Source of the DNA: Paenibacillus tengchongensis
Lineage (GTDB): Bacteria > Bacillota > Bacilli > Paenibacillales > Paenibacillaceae
Direction: 5' to 3'
Length of the DNA: 64,000 nucleotides
NCBI RefSeq assembly: GCF_008973665.1
Contig: NZ_WACP01000021.1
Span: 1 to 64,000 of the forward strand
Shown here: positions 1 through 9,024 of the stretch, piece after piece
Numbering within the stretch: the first letter of the stretch is position 1
Layout of the letters: every line of letters starts with the position of its first letter
Translations under genes and position numbers: made by a program
The notes under the pieces: model-generated
What the model was told of the DNA's origin: nothing
The model's database searches: none
The model's input: only the letters and a program-made list of their open reading frames with translations

Positions 1-412
1 CCGCAACAGCAGCGGGTACTCTACGGATTATAACGGCAATGACACGTATGTGTTCGGCAAAGGATACGGCAACGACACGATTGTGGAATACGGCGGGGGG
101 AAGGATACCGTTGAACTGAAGCTAGACTGCGAGGAAGTTATTTTTGAAAAAAGCGGCAGCAATCTCCTTCTTCGGGTTGCCGATTCCACCGATTCCTTAA
201 TGGTCTCCGGCTGGCAGTCGTCCGGCAGCTATCAGACAGAAGTATTTCAGACCCAAGGCGGCCGGAGATTACTGAACACCCAGGTCGATCAGCTAATCCA
301 GGCTATGGCCTCCTTTACAACGGCCCAGGGCATGGACTGGTCACAGGCGTTAAGCCAGCGCAAAGAAGATACTCAGCAGATATTGGCACAATTCTGGAGC
401 CCTAAGGCATAA
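1..412 (+). CDS. RTX-type calcium-binding protein, C-terminal part (5' truncated by window)
   Basis: The open frame is already running at base 2 and ends at the TAA at 410–412, so only the last ~136 residues are seen. It starts inside an RTX-like segment (NDTYVFGKGYGNDTIVE). It continues into a C-terminal module of about 90 residues that matches the C-terminus of the next gene almost residue for residue (EVIFEKSG, WQS.xSYQTEVFQT, NTQV.QLIQAM, DWSQAL, ILA.FW). The two genes are therefore tandem paralogues. In Gram-negative type I secretion substrates, RTX nonapeptides bind calcium and the C-terminus carries the export signal. Whether that holds in this apparently Gram-positive host is unknown. 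The product is probably a large extracellular or surface protein, but the N-terminal part lies outside the window. Confidence 0.8.
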   Translation, partial: RNSSGYSTDYNGNDTYVFGKGYGNDTIVEYGGGKDTVELKLDCEEVIFEKSGSNLLLRVADSTDSLMVSGWQSSGSYQTEVFQTQGGRRLLNTQVDQLIQAMASFTTAQGMDWSQALSQRKEDTQQILAQFWSPKA

Positions 413-441
413 TTCTGCAAAAGAATGGACAGCTTTCTTCA

Positions 442-490
442 CAAGCAAGCTATTGCGGCGGTTGCGCGATGGCTTGCTTGCTTTATTTTT
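442..490 (+). terminator. Rho-independent terminator of the first RTX gene
   Basis: Perfect 9-bp stem CAAGCAAGC (442–450) with GCTTGCTTG (472–480), followed by CTTTATTTTT. It lies 30 bases after the stop codon and separates the two RTX genes, so the second has its own transcription unit. Confidence 0.75.
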
Positions 491-653
491 ATCGAAATTT
501 ACAAAAATCGACATGGATTCGCGGATGGCCGTGGTATGATCTTTTCGGATAAAAAAGGATTAAAAGGTTTACATTCCCAAACCTGTTGTGAGAGGTGATG
601 TCCCTACCTTAGCTTGCTTCTTAACCATTTGATCTGAAAGGGAGAGAACACGG

Positions 654-3600
654 ATGGCAATTAATTTCGAAGGACAATTGCAGGCGCTTGCTGAGTATTA
701 CCTGCTCAAAAGCCAAGCAGTACGTACCGGCTCCGGAGATGAAATCACCCTTGTGCAAAATAATGACCAACTGAGCATTATGATCAACGGGGAATGGTAC
801 CGGGATATTCCGATTCCTTCCTTGGAGCAATTGAAACAAGGCGTGTACTTAAATACCGGAGGGACGTATTCGTTTCAGTTTCAGGAGGACGGATTTGTAT
901 TTGTGTCCCAGAATGGCAATTTTATCGGGCTGTCCCGTTTTGAAACGATTGAAGAAGAAAGCTTCATCGATACTGTGGACCGGATATTAAATGGTGGACA
1001 GATCAGCATCGACCAACTGTTGGACGGCTATTCTCCAGGATCTTTCGAAGCCATCACCCAAGTCAGCGGCGCGCTTAGCGGGGGTGACGGATTGCTGGGC
1101 CACTTGGACAGCGGGCTGTCTGTAGTGGGAAAGATCGGAGATGTGGTTGACCGGATCAAAACGGCCGAGGATGCACTCAAAGCGGTGGCTGATCTCGCCG
1201 AAGGCGATCTGCTGACCATGGATCCCCTCAAAGATCTGCAGGATATTCTTTCGGTGGGCGGGCTGTTGCCGGGCAAGTTATCACCGCTGTTTATGGATAT
1301 GTATCTGAACGGATTATTAACGGTAGGGAGCGAACTGCTTAATGCGGCGCGGGCTGACATTATTGACTATCAGCTGCGGATGATTCAACAGTATGTTGCA
1401 CTTGGCGAGGAAGAAATGGCCAAAGCGACATACCCTGAGGTCTATGAGCTCTATGAAGAATATATGGGCTCCACAACCGTGACCGATCCGGTGCCATACC
1501 GCGACCCGGTCATACTCGATCTGGATGGGAACGGGATTGAAGTGACAGCACAGGCGCTGGGCGCTTATTTCGACTTCAATGCGGACGGGTTTGCCGAGAA
1601 AGGGCAGTGGGTGAAGCCGGGCGACGGACTATTGGTCCGCGATCTGAACGGGAACGGCAAGGTGGACAATGGACGCGAATTATTCGGGGACGCCACTTTT
1701 TTAAAAAACGGTAATCTTGCACAAGACGGTATTGAGGCGCTGCTTGATGTGGACGACAATGGAGATCGCCGGATTGACGCTGCAGATGCTGTATTTGGAG
1801 AGCTGCAAATTTGGACCGACTCGAACCGGGACGGGCTGGCGGCAGCGGAAGAATTGCACAGTCTGTCTGAAATGGGCGTAACAGCGCTGGATCTGACGGC
1901 GGTGAATGCGGAAACCCTGGGCTTTACATTTGAAAAAACGGACGGAAGCATTCATCAGGCAGGCGATCTGTGGCTGGGCGCCAGCAAAATAGACACACTG
2001 GATCTTGTAACCGGCGACCTTCCGGACTCGGTGCGTAAGCTGCCGAATGTGCGCGGGTATGGACAGGTAAGGCAGCTGGCGGTGGCGATGGCACAGGATG
2101 CGGGACTGCAGGCGCTGGTGGAACAGTTTGTGGCGACGCCGGATTATGCAGAGCAGAAAAGCCTGCTGGAGCAGATCCTCTATAAATGGACGGGCAGCGA
2201 CAATGTCAGTCCAACCGGTAGAGGCACCAATATTGATGCCCGGAAGCTGGCGGTTGTGGAGAAATTGATGAACGAACCGTTCGTGGGGACCACCGGAAGC
2301 AATCCGGGAACGGCTGCAGCCGCCGCCATTATGGGGGTATATGAAGGATTCAGCAACCGGATATGGGTACAGCTGCTCAAGCAGAGCCACTTGAAGCCCA
2401 TACTAGAGCGGATGAGCTATATTGTTGATCTGACTGGAGAAACGGCGACCATCGGACTTGCCAAAGTGCAGCAATATCTCGACGGACTTCTGCAGGACAA
2501 CCGTGAGCTTGGCGTGAATCTGCTGCAGAGCTTCACATTGATGGCGCTGGAGCAGACGGTGGCGCGGCAGCCGTTCGAAGATTTAATGCTGCGGTACGCT
2601 TCCACGGACAGCGAGCTGGCCAAAGCCATTGCTGAGACCGGAGCCATCCGCCTGGGAACGGATAGCGGCGACGGGTTAACAGGTACGGCCAATCGCGATC
2701 TGATTTTCGGTATTGACGGCAACGATAGCATCAGCGGCGACGCTGGCAACGATTATTTACACGGCGGTGAGGGCAGCGACAATTTATACGGCAACGCCGG
2801 GGATGATCAAGTGTACGGAGGTTCCGAAAACGATAGCCTGTACGGTGAGGACGGCAACGACCTGCTGTACGGCGGAGACGGGGGAGATGTGCTTTTCGGC
2901 AGCACGGGCAGTGACGTGCTGGACGGGGGAGCGGGGAACGACACGCTGTACGGAGATCAGCGGAGTGGCAGTTACACCGGTGCAGAAGGCAGCGACACCT
3001 ACATCTTCGGCAAGGGCTACGGCAACGATACGATTGTGGAAGGCGGAGGTACTGCGGACGTTGTGCAGCTCGGAGTGAACCCGGGAGAGGTGGACGTGCT
3101 GCAGGAGAGCGGCAGCCTGGTGCTGCGGATCAAGGGAAGCGGCGAGCGCCTGCTGATCAGCAATTACTTCTCGGCTGCCGCGTACAAGGTGGAGAGTATC
3201 GCATTTGCGGACGGCACAGTCTGGAGCCAGACGGAGCTGGAAGCGAACGTGCTGACTTTGGGCACGGAAGCGGGAGATTCGCTGAATGGCCTGAACAACG
3301 TCCATGACCGGATCTATGGGCTGGCGGGGAACGACAGCCTGTACGGCTATGACGGCAACGACCTGCTGTACGGCGGAGACGGCGGGGATGTGCTTTTCGG
3401 CAGCACGGGCAGTGATGTGCTGGACGGGGGAGCCGGGAACGACACGCTGTACGGAGATCAGCGGAGTGGCAGTTACACTGGCGTGGAAGGCAGCGACACC
3501 TACATCTTCGGCAAGGGCTACGGCAACGACACGATTGTGGAGGCAGGCGGCGCAGCGGACGTGGTGCAGCTCGGAGTGAACCCGGGAGATGTGGACGTGC

Positions 3601-5870
3601 TGCAGGAGAGCGGCAGCCTGGTGCTGCGGATCAAGGAAAGCGGCGAGCGCCTGCTGATCAGCAATTACTTCTCGGCTGCCGCGTATAAGGTGGAGAGTGT
3701 GGCATTTGCAGACGGCACAGTCTGGAGCCAGACGGAGCTGGAAGCGAATGTGCTGACCTTGGGTACGGAAGCGGGAGATTCGCTGAATGGCCTGAACAAC
3801 GTCCATGACCGGATCTATGGGCTGGCAGGGAACGACAGCCTGTACGGCTATGACGGCAACGACCTGCTGTACGGCGGAGAAGGCGGGGATGTGCTTTTCG
3901 GCAGCACGGGCAGTGACGTGCTGGACGGGGGAGCCGGGAACGACACGCTGTACGGAGATCAGCGGAGTGGCAGTTACATCGGTGCAGAAGGCAGCGACAC
4001 CTACATCTTCGGCAAGGGCTACGGCAACGATACGATTGTGGAAGGCGGAGGTACTGCGGACGTAGTGCAGCTCGGGGTAAATCCGGGAGATGTGGAGGTG
4101 CTGCAGGAGAGCGGCAGCCTGGTGCTGCGGATCAAGGAAAGCGGCGAGCGCCTGCTGATCAGCAATTACTTCTCGGCTGCCGCGTATAAGGTGGAGAGTG
4201 TGGCATTTGCAGACGGCACAGTCTGGAGCCAGACTGAACTGGAAGCGAATGTGCTGACCTTGGGTACGGAAGCGGCCGATTCGCTGAATGGCCTGAACAA
4301 CGTCCATGACCGGATCTATGGGCTGGCAGGGAACGACAGCCTGTACGGCTATGACGGCAACGACCTGCTGTACGGGGGAGACGGGGGAGATGTGCTTTTC
4401 GGCAGCACGGGCAGTGACGTGCTGGACGGCGGAGCCGGGAACGACACGCTGTACGGAGATCAGCGGAGTGGCAGTTACACCGGTGCAGAAGGCAGCGACA
4501 CCTACATCTTCGGCAAGGGCTACGGCAACGATACGATTGTGGAAGGCGGAGGTACTGCGGACGTTGTGCAGCTCGGAGTGAACCCGGGAGAGGTGGACGT
4601 GCTGCAGGAGAGCGGCAGCCTGGTGCTGCGGATCAAGGGAAGCGGCGAGCGCCTGCTGATCAGCAATTACTTCTCGGCTGCCGCATACAAGGTGGAGAGT
4701 GTGGCATTTGCGGACGGCACAGTCTGGAGCCAGACGGAGCTGGAAGCGAACGTGCTGACCTTGGGCACGGAAGCGGGAGATTCGCTGAATGGCCTGAACA
4801 ACGTCCATGACCGGATCTATGGGCTGGCAGGGAACGACAGCCTGTACGGCTATGACGGCAACGACCTGCTGTACGGCGGAGACGGCGGGGATGTGCTTTT
4901 CGGCAGCACGGGCAGTGACGTGCTGGACGGGGGAGCCGGGAACGACACGCTGTACGGAGATCAGCGAAGTGGCAGTTACACTGGCCTCGAAGGCAGCGAC
5001 ACTTACATCTTCGGCAAGGGCTACGGCAACGATACGATTGTGGAAGGCGGAGGTACTGCGGACGTTGTGCAGCTCGGAGTGAACCCGGGAGAGGTGGACG
5101 TGCTGCAGGAGAGCGGCAGCCTGGTGCTGCGGATCAAGGAAAGCGGCGAGCGCCTGCTGATCAGCAATTACTTCTCGGCTGCCGCGTATAAGGTGGAGAG
5201 TGTGGCATTTGCAGACGGCACAGTTTGGAGCCAGACGGAGCTGGAAGCGAATGTGCTGACCTTGGGCACGGAAGCGGGAGATTCGCTGAATGGCCTGAAC
5301 AACGTCCATGACCGGATCTATGGGCTGGCAGGGAACGACAGCCTGTACGGCTATGACGGCAACGACCTGCTGTATGGCGGAGAAGGCGGAGATGTGCTTT
5401 TCGGCAGCACGGGCAGTGATGTGCTGGACGGCGGAGCCGGGAACGACACGCTGTACGGAGATCAGCGGAGTGGCAGCTACACCGGCCTCGAAGGCAGCGA
5501 CACCTACATCTTCGGCAAGGGCTACGGCAACGACACGATTGTGGAGGCAGGCGGCACAGCGGACGTGGTGGAGTTCCAATTGAGCTATGAGGATGTCATC
5601 TTTGAAAAGAGCGGCAATCATCTGCTGATTAAACTTGCCGGGGCCAAGGATCAGCTGCAAATTTCCAACTGGCAATCCGGAACCAGCTATCAGACTGAAG
5701 TGTTTCAAACCAGCGACGGCCGTACGCTGATGAATACCCAGGTAAATCAGTTGATTCAAGCCATGTCCACCTTTTCGTCTTCGGCGGGCCTGGATTGGTC
5801 GCAAGCTTTAAATGAACGGAAAGATGAGGCGCTTCAGGTGCTGGCTTCATTCTGGACCTCTAACTCATAA
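654..5870 (+). CDS. Large RTX/haemolysin-type calcium-binding protein with 167-aa tandem repeats
   Basis: 1738 aa. The start ATG follows AAAGGGAGA at 638–645. No signal peptide or membrane segment is visible at the N-terminus. Residues ~285–405 contain calcium-loop motifs of the D-x-D-G-N-G type (LDLDGNGIEV, FDFNADGF, DLNGNGKVDNG, DVDDNGDRR, TDSNRDG). Residues ~680–1635 are RTX nonapeptides (GxxGxDxLY) alternating with the module known as haemolysin-type calcium-binding-related (DVVQLGVNPG…YKVES.AFADGTVWS). These are arranged as five full 167-residue units plus a partial sixth. The last ~100 residues match the C-terminus of the truncated gene upstream. RTX repeats normally fold on calcium outside the cell. 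The C-terminal LIQAM.xF…W pattern is reminiscent of Gram-negative type I substrates (recalled, not searched). No type I exporter is in the window. Adhesin, matrix protein or toxin cannot be told apart. Confidence 0.8.
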   Translation: MAINFEGQLQALAEYYLLKSQAVRTGSGDEITLVQNNDQLSIMINGEWYRDIPIPSLEQLKQGVYLNTGGTYSFQFQEDGFVFVSQNGNFIGLSRFETIEEESFIDTVDRILNGGQISIDQLLDGYSPGSFEAITQVSGALSGGDGLLGHLDSGLSVVGKIGDVVDRIKTAEDALKAVADLAEGDLLTMDPLKDLQDILSVGGLLPGKLSPLFMDMYLNGLLTVGSELLNAARADIIDYQLRMIQQYVALGEEEMAKATYPEVYELYEEYMGSTTVTDPVPYRDPVILDLDGNGIEVTAQALGAYFDFNADGFAEKGQWVKPGDGLLVRDLNGNGKVDNGRELFGDATFLKNGNLAQDGIEALLDVDDNGDRRIDAADAVFGELQIWTDSNRDGLAAAEELHSLSEMGVTALDLTAVNAETLGFTFEKTDGSIHQAGDLWLGASKIDTLDLVTGDLPDSVRKLPNVRGYGQVRQLAVAMAQDAGLQALVEQFVATPDYAEQKSLLEQILYKWTGSDNVSPTGRGTNIDARKLAVVEKLMNEPFVGTTGSNPGTAAAAAIMGVYEGFSNRIWVQLLKQSHLKPILERMSYIVDLTGETATIGLAKVQQYLDGLLQDNRELGVNLLQSFTLMALEQTVARQPFEDLMLRYASTDSELAKAIAETGAIRLGTDSGDGLTGTANRDLIFGIDGNDSISGDAGNDYLHGGEGSDNLYGNAGDDQVYGGSENDSLYGEDGNDLLYGGDGGDVLFGSTGSDVLDGGAGNDTLYGDQRSGSYTGAEGSDTYIFGKGYGNDTIVEGGGTADVVQLGVNPGEVDVLQESGSLVLRIKGSGERLLISNYFSAAAYKVESIAFADGTVWSQTELEANVLTLGTEAGDSLNGLNNVHDRIYGLAGNDSLYGYDGNDLLYGGDGGDVLFGSTGSDVLDGGAGNDTLYGDQRSGSYTGVEGSDTYIFGKGYGNDTIVEAGGAADVVQLGVNPGDVDVLQESGSLVLRIKESGERLLISNYFSAAAYKVESVAFADGTVWSQTELEANVLTLGTEAGDSLNGLNNVHDRIYGLAGNDSLYGYDGNDLLYGGEGGDVLFGSTGSDVLDGGAGNDTLYGDQRSGSYIGAEGSDTYIFGKGYGNDTIVEGGGTADVVQLGVNPGDVEVLQESGSLVLRIKESGERLLISNYFSAAAYKVESVAFADGTVWSQTELEANVLTLGTEAADSLNGLNNVHDRIYGLAGNDSLYGYDGNDLLYGGDGGDVLFGSTGSDVLDGGAGNDTLYGDQRSGSYTGAEGSDTYIFGKGYGNDTIVEGGGTADVVQLGVNPGEVDVLQESGSLVLRIKGSGERLLISNYFSAAAYKVESVAFADGTVWSQTELEANVLTLGTEAGDSLNGLNNVHDRIYGLAGNDSLYGYDGNDLLYGGDGGDVLFGSTGSDVLDGGAGNDTLYGDQRSGSYTGLEGSDTYIFGKGYGNDTIVEGGGTADVVQLGVNPGEVDVLQESGSLVLRIKESGERLLISNYFSAAAYKVESVAFADGTVWSQTELEANVLTLGTEAGDSLNGLNNVHDRIYGLAGNDSLYGYDGNDLLYGGEGGDVLFGSTGSDVLDGGAGNDTLYGDQRSGSYTGLEGSDTYIFGKGYGNDTIVEAGGTADVVEFQLSYEDVIFEKSGNHLLIKLAGAKDQLQISNWQSGTSYQTEVFQTSDGRTLMNTQVNQLIQAMSTFSSSAGLDWSQALNERKDEALQVLASFWTSNS
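2829..5563 (+). repeat. 501-bp in-frame tandem repeat array inside the RTX gene
   Basis: The string GACGGCAACG recurs at 2850 and 3351 and then every 501 bp (3852, 4353, 4854, 5355). The encoded SDTYIFGKGYGNDTIVE occurs six times. Copies differ at only a few scattered bases, including synonymous ones, and the period is exactly 167 codons. The last copy diverges near 5563, where the unique C-terminal domain begins. The near-identity indicates recent expansion or ongoing gene conversion. Confidence 0.95.
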
Positions 5871-5981
5871 AATGGGCTACGGTCAAAAAACGGACATACT
5901 TGCGGGAATTTCAGGAATAATTCATCCGTAATCCACACATGCTAACTCCCATTGGTTTTGGCATCAGGAAATTTTTTAGGG

Positions 5982-6010
5982 TGGACAATGCTGAGACCCT
6001 GTGCTATTTT
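5982..6010 (+). promoter_or_regulatory. Promoter of the bgl operon (licT)
   Basis: TGGACA (5982–5987), 17-nt spacer, TATTTT (6005–6010), with TG at 6002–6003 giving an extended −10. Transcription would begin near 6016–6018, directly at the edge of the antiterminator RNA that starts at 6019. That placement supports the assignment. Confidence 0.55.
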
Positions 6011-6018
6011 TATGGTGA

Positions 6019-6047
6019 GGCTTGTTACCGGTAACGCGGGCAAAACC
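6019..6047 (+). promoter_or_regulatory. RAT (ribonucleic antiterminator) no. 1, target of LicT
   Basis: 29-nt element with the hallmarks of BglG/LicT-type RAT sites: GG-x-TTGTTAC at the 5' side and GCxGGCAAAACC at the 3' side. Its 3' half (GCGGGCAAA, 6036–6044) is also the 5' arm of the terminator. Binding of the antiterminator would therefore prevent the terminator from folding. Confidence 0.88.
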
Positions 6048-6114
6048 ACAATAGATCTGAAGTGCATTGTATAATGTGCTTTGTTCTGTTGTCGTTTGCC
6101 CGCTTTTTATTTTC
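6036..6114 (+). terminator. Conditional terminator upstream of licT
   Basis: GCGGGCAAA (6036–6044) pairs perfectly with TTTGCCCGC (6095–6103), followed by TTTTTATTTT. The ~50-nt intervening sequence folds into its own wobble-containing hairpin (AGTGCATT with AATGTGCT). It overlaps RAT no. 1, the standard attenuator design of this regulator family. Confidence 0.85.
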
Positions 6115-6134
6115 CTCAAAAATAGGTGGTTGCT

Positions 6135-6968
6135 ATGATTATCAAACAGATCTTCAACAACAATATCGTCAGCACTCTTGACGACAAGGGGAAGGAACTG
6201 CTGATCCTCGGCCGGGGCATCGGTTTCAGTAGCCGTGTCGGGGATGTGATTGACGAGAGCCGGGTGGAGAAGGTGTTCCACCTGCAGGACGAAGCGATTC
6301 AGGAGAAATTCAAGGCTTCGCTGATGGATACGCCCCTCGAAATTCTGCAGGTAACCGACGATATTGTAAGCCTGGCGCGCACACAGCTGAACAAGAGTAT
6401 CAGCGACGGCATCTATGTGTCCTTGTCCGACCATATCCATTTTGCGACCAGGCGCATCAAGGACAATCTGATTGTCGCCAACCCGCTGTCTTGGGAGGTT
6501 CAGCATTTCTATAAGGCGGAGTATGATGTGGCCAAAGAATCGCTGACACTGCTGCGCGAGCGGCTGGGCATCGAGTTTCCCAAGGAGGAAATCAGCAACA
6601 TTGCCCTGCATTTTATCAATGCGGAAGTCAATGACTCGATGAATGATGTGACCCACCTGATGCAGCTGCTGCAGGAGATCATGAATATTATCAAATATCA
6701 CTTTAACGTAGATTTTGATGAGGACAGCGTGAATTATTTCCGGTTCATCACTCATTTGAAATATTTCTGCCAGCGGGTGATTACACATTCCAGCCATGAC
6801 GATACCGAGGAGTATCTGTACGACGTTGTGCGCAAGAATTACAAGCAGACCTTTGCCTGTATCCAAAAAGTTGAGCGCTTTCTTCAAAAAAACTACGGCT
6901 ATCACATGACTCATTCGGAGCAACTGTACTTAACCCTGCATCTGGAACGGATGATGAAAAGAAAATAA
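6135..6968 (+). CDS. licT: BglG/LicT family transcriptional antiterminator
   Basis: 277 aa from the ATG at 6135, which sits behind AGGTGG (6124–6129). An upstream in-frame GTG at 6126 lies inside that ribosome binding site and is rejected. Residues 1–55 form the RNA-binding CAT domain (MIIKQIFNNNIVSTLDDKGKE…GRGIGF). Two PTS regulation domains follow, with their conserved histidines (SLSDHIHFATRR and ALHFINAE in PRD1; ITHLKYF and MTHSEQLYLTLH in PRD2). The family binds RAT RNA and blocks terminators when the cognate PTS substrate is present. HPr and the PTS EIIB control its phosphorylation. Two matching RAT/terminator pairs flank this gene, so it should control both its own transcript and the PTS gene next to it. 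Confidence 0.93.
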   Translation: MIIKQIFNNNIVSTLDDKGKELLILGRGIGFSSRVGDVIDESRVEKVFHLQDEAIQEKFKASLMDTPLEILQVTDDIVSLARTQLNKSISDGIYVSLSDHIHFATRRIKDNLIVANPLSWEVQHFYKAEYDVAKESLTLLRERLGIEFPKEEISNIALHFINAEVNDSMNDVTHLMQLLQEIMNIIKYHFNVDFDEDSVNYFRFITHLKYFCQRVITHSSHDDTEEYLYDVVRKNYKQTFACIQKVERFLQKNYGYHMTHSEQLYLTLHLERMMKRK

Positions 6969-6977
6969 CGCCACCTG

Positions 6978-7006
6978 GGCTTGTTACTGTTCAATCAGGC
7001 AAAACC
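6978..7006 (+). promoter_or_regulatory. RAT no. 2, target of LicT
   Basis: Second 29-nt RAT (GGCTTGTTACTG…CAGGCAAAACC) located 10 bases after the licT stop. Its last bases (AAAACC) are shared with the 5' arm of the following terminator. It closely resembles RAT no. 1. Confidence 0.88.
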
Positions 7007-7060
7007 CGAATGAGAAGGTACGGAGGTGCACTCCGCATACCTTGTTTCGTTCGGGTTTTT
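7001..7060 (+). terminator. Conditional terminator between licT and the PTS gene
   Basis: AAAACCCGAA (7001–7010) pairs perfectly with TTCGGGTTTT (7050–7059) and runs into a T-tract. An internal hairpin GGTACGGAG/CTCCGCATACC occupies 7017–7041. It overlaps RAT no. 2 and would make the PTS and hydrolase genes depend on active LicT. Confidence 0.85.
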
Positions 7061-7088
7061 GGCATATCTGAAAATCGGAGGGATTAGC

Positions 7089-8978
7089 TTGAATCATCAA
7101 GAAACGGCCAACAAAATTGTGGAAGGCGTCGGCGGAGCCAAAAATATCAATTCCGTGTACCACTGCATCACCCGGCTGCGGTTCGATCTGAAGGACAACG
7201 GCAAAGCCGATAAAAAGCAGCTGGAGAGCCTGGATAAAGTCATGGGCACCAATATTTCCGGCGATCAGTTCCAAGTCATTGTCGGCAATGATGTGCCGAA
7301 AGTATTTGACGCTCTGGTCAAGGAGTACCCTGCGCTGAAGGACTCCAAGGGCGGGGAGGGCAAAGAAGACAAGGACAACAAATCGAAGAACGTCATTTCG
7401 CGGGTGTTTGAATTCATTGCAAGTGTGTTCGCACCGATCCTTCCGGCCATTGCCGGAGCGGGTCTGCTGAAGGGCTTCATCGCCCTGTTCGTCTCGCTGG
7501 GCTGGCTGGCCGCCGGTTCGGATACGTACCGGATTATTTCGGCCATCGGCGACGGGGTATTCCACTTCCTGCCGATGCTGATCGCCTTCAGTGCCGCGCG
7601 TAAGTTCAATGCCAACCCGTTCGTCGCCGCCGCCGTCAGTATGGCGCTGATGAGCCCGGATGTGACCGCCTTGCTGTCGAGCGGCGATCCGGTGGCCTTC
7701 CTCGGCATTCCGGTAACGTCGGTAACCTATGCGTCATCGGTTATTCCGATTCTGCTGGCTGTGTGGCTGCTGTCTTATGTGGAAAAAGGCTTTAACCGCA
7801 TCATCCCCGCTTCGCTGAAGCTGCTGCTGGTGCCGCTGTTCAGTCTGCTGATCGTTGTTCCGGTAACGATGATTGTCATCGGACCGCTGGGCACGTTTAT
7901 CGGCAACGGCCTGTCGGGCGGAATTAACTGGCTGATCGTCGAAGGCGGACTGGTTGCAGGCATTATCCTGGGCGGCGCCATGGCGCTCATTGTGATGACC
8001 GGGATGCACTACGCGCTGGTGCCGGTCATTCTCAGCAATCTGGCAACCGTGGGCTTCGACAAGTTCCTGCCGCTGACTTATATCTCCAATATGGGACAAG
8101 CGGGTGCAACCGCTGGCGTGTTCTTCCGCGCGAAGGACAAGAAGCTGAAATCCCTGGCGCTCTCCACTTCACTGACCGCCCTGATGGGGGTTACGGAACC
8201 GGCGATGTACGGGGTCAATATGCGCTACAAGAAGCCGTTTCTGGCCGGGATGATCGGCAGTGCGGCGGGCGGCGGCTTCGCCCTGATGTTCGGCGTCAAC
8301 GCTTACGTACTGGCCGGCAACGGCGGGATCCCCGGCATTCCGGCGTTCATTGGATCGACGTTCTGGTATGCGATCGGCGGTTTGGCCATCGCCTTTGTCG
8401 TCTCGCTGATCGTTTCCGTCCTGCTGGGCATCAACGAGGAGACCGTGGACAATGCAGATATCAAGGAAGTGAACGAGACAACTGCCGCACCGGTTGAAGT
8501 AGTGGAAGATGTACAGATTGAGCTCACCAATGAAACGGTATGGTCCCCGCTGCAGGGCAAGGCCATTCCGCTGACGGAAGTGAATGATCCGACCTTCGGC
8601 GAAGAGATGATGGGCAAAGGCATCGGCTTTGTGCCGTCCAAGGGTGAGCTGGTCTCCCCGGTCAACGGAACCGTGATGAATGTGTTCAAGACAAAGCACG
8701 CGCTGGTCATCCGCAGCCGGGACGGCGTGGAGCTGTTAATCCATGTCGGCATCAATACGGTCAAGCTGAAGGGCCAGTATTTCACGGCTCATGTCCAGAC
8801 CGGAGACAAGGTATCGACCGGAGATAAGCTGCTCAGCTTTGAGCTGGACAAGATTGCCGAGCAGTACGACATTACCACGGCAATGGTAGTTACCAATACG
8901 GATGAGTACAAGTCGGTTGCCCCGGTGGAGTTCGGGGAGATTTCCATGAAGCAGCCGGTGCTGAAGGTCGAAGTATAA
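7089..8978 (+). CDS. bglP: PTS beta-glucoside transporter, EIIBCA
   Basis: 629 aa from a TTG at 7089 preceded by GGAGGGA (7077–7083). The longer frame opens with a GTG at 7026 inside the terminator hairpin and is unlikely. Domain order is B–C–A. EIIB has the phosphocysteine in YHCITRLRF (Cys26). EIIC spans roughly residues 105–460, with about ten hydrophobic segments and the GMHYALVPVIL motif. The C-terminal EIIA-Glc-like domain has the histidine in LLIHVGINTV. It imports and phosphorylates aryl-beta-glucosides such as salicin or arbutin, or cellobiose-like sugars; the exact substrate is not visible. It sits between its antiterminator and a phospho-beta-glucosidase, and its EIIB would also phosphorylate LicT as negative control. 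Confidence 0.93.
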   Translation: MNHQETANKIVEGVGGAKNINSVYHCITRLRFDLKDNGKADKKQLESLDKVMGTNISGDQFQVIVGNDVPKVFDALVKEYPALKDSKGGEGKEDKDNKSKNVISRVFEFIASVFAPILPAIAGAGLLKGFIALFVSLGWLAAGSDTYRIISAIGDGVFHFLPMLIAFSAARKFNANPFVAAAVSMALMSPDVTALLSSGDPVAFLGIPVTSVTYASSVIPILLAVWLLSYVEKGFNRIIPASLKLLLVPLFSLLIVVPVTMIVIGPLGTFIGNGLSGGINWLIVEGGLVAGIILGGAMALIVMTGMHYALVPVILSNLATVGFDKFLPLTYISNMGQAGATAGVFFRAKDKKLKSLALSTSLTALMGVTEPAMYGVNMRYKKPFLAGMIGSAAGGGFALMFGVNAYVLAGNGGIPGIPAFIGSTFWYAIGGLAIAFVVSLIVSVLLGINEETVDNADIKEVNETTAAPVEVVEDVQIELTNETVWSPLQGKAIPLTEVNDPTFGEEMMGKGIGFVPSKGELVSPVNGTVMNVFKTKHALVIRSRDGVELLIHVGINTVKLKGQYFTAHVQTGDKVSTGDKLLSFELDKIAEQYDITTAMVVTNTDEYKSVAPVEFGEISMKQPVLKVEV

Positions 8979-9024
8979 CATCAGGACAATAATTGAACCC
9001 ATCTGAATAAGGAGCTGAACATTA

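Noticed and set aside
2784..5804. 1006-codon open frame on the minus strand across the RTX repeats
   Set aside because: It arises because the repeat unit length is divisible by three and lacks stops in that frame. It repeats with the same 167-codon period, has no promoter or ribosome binding site, and the plus-strand frame has the clear domain pattern.
7026..7088. Upstream GTG start for bglP
   Set aside because: It lies inside the conditional terminator hairpin and has no separate ribosome binding site. The TTG at 7089 with GGAGGGA is preferred.
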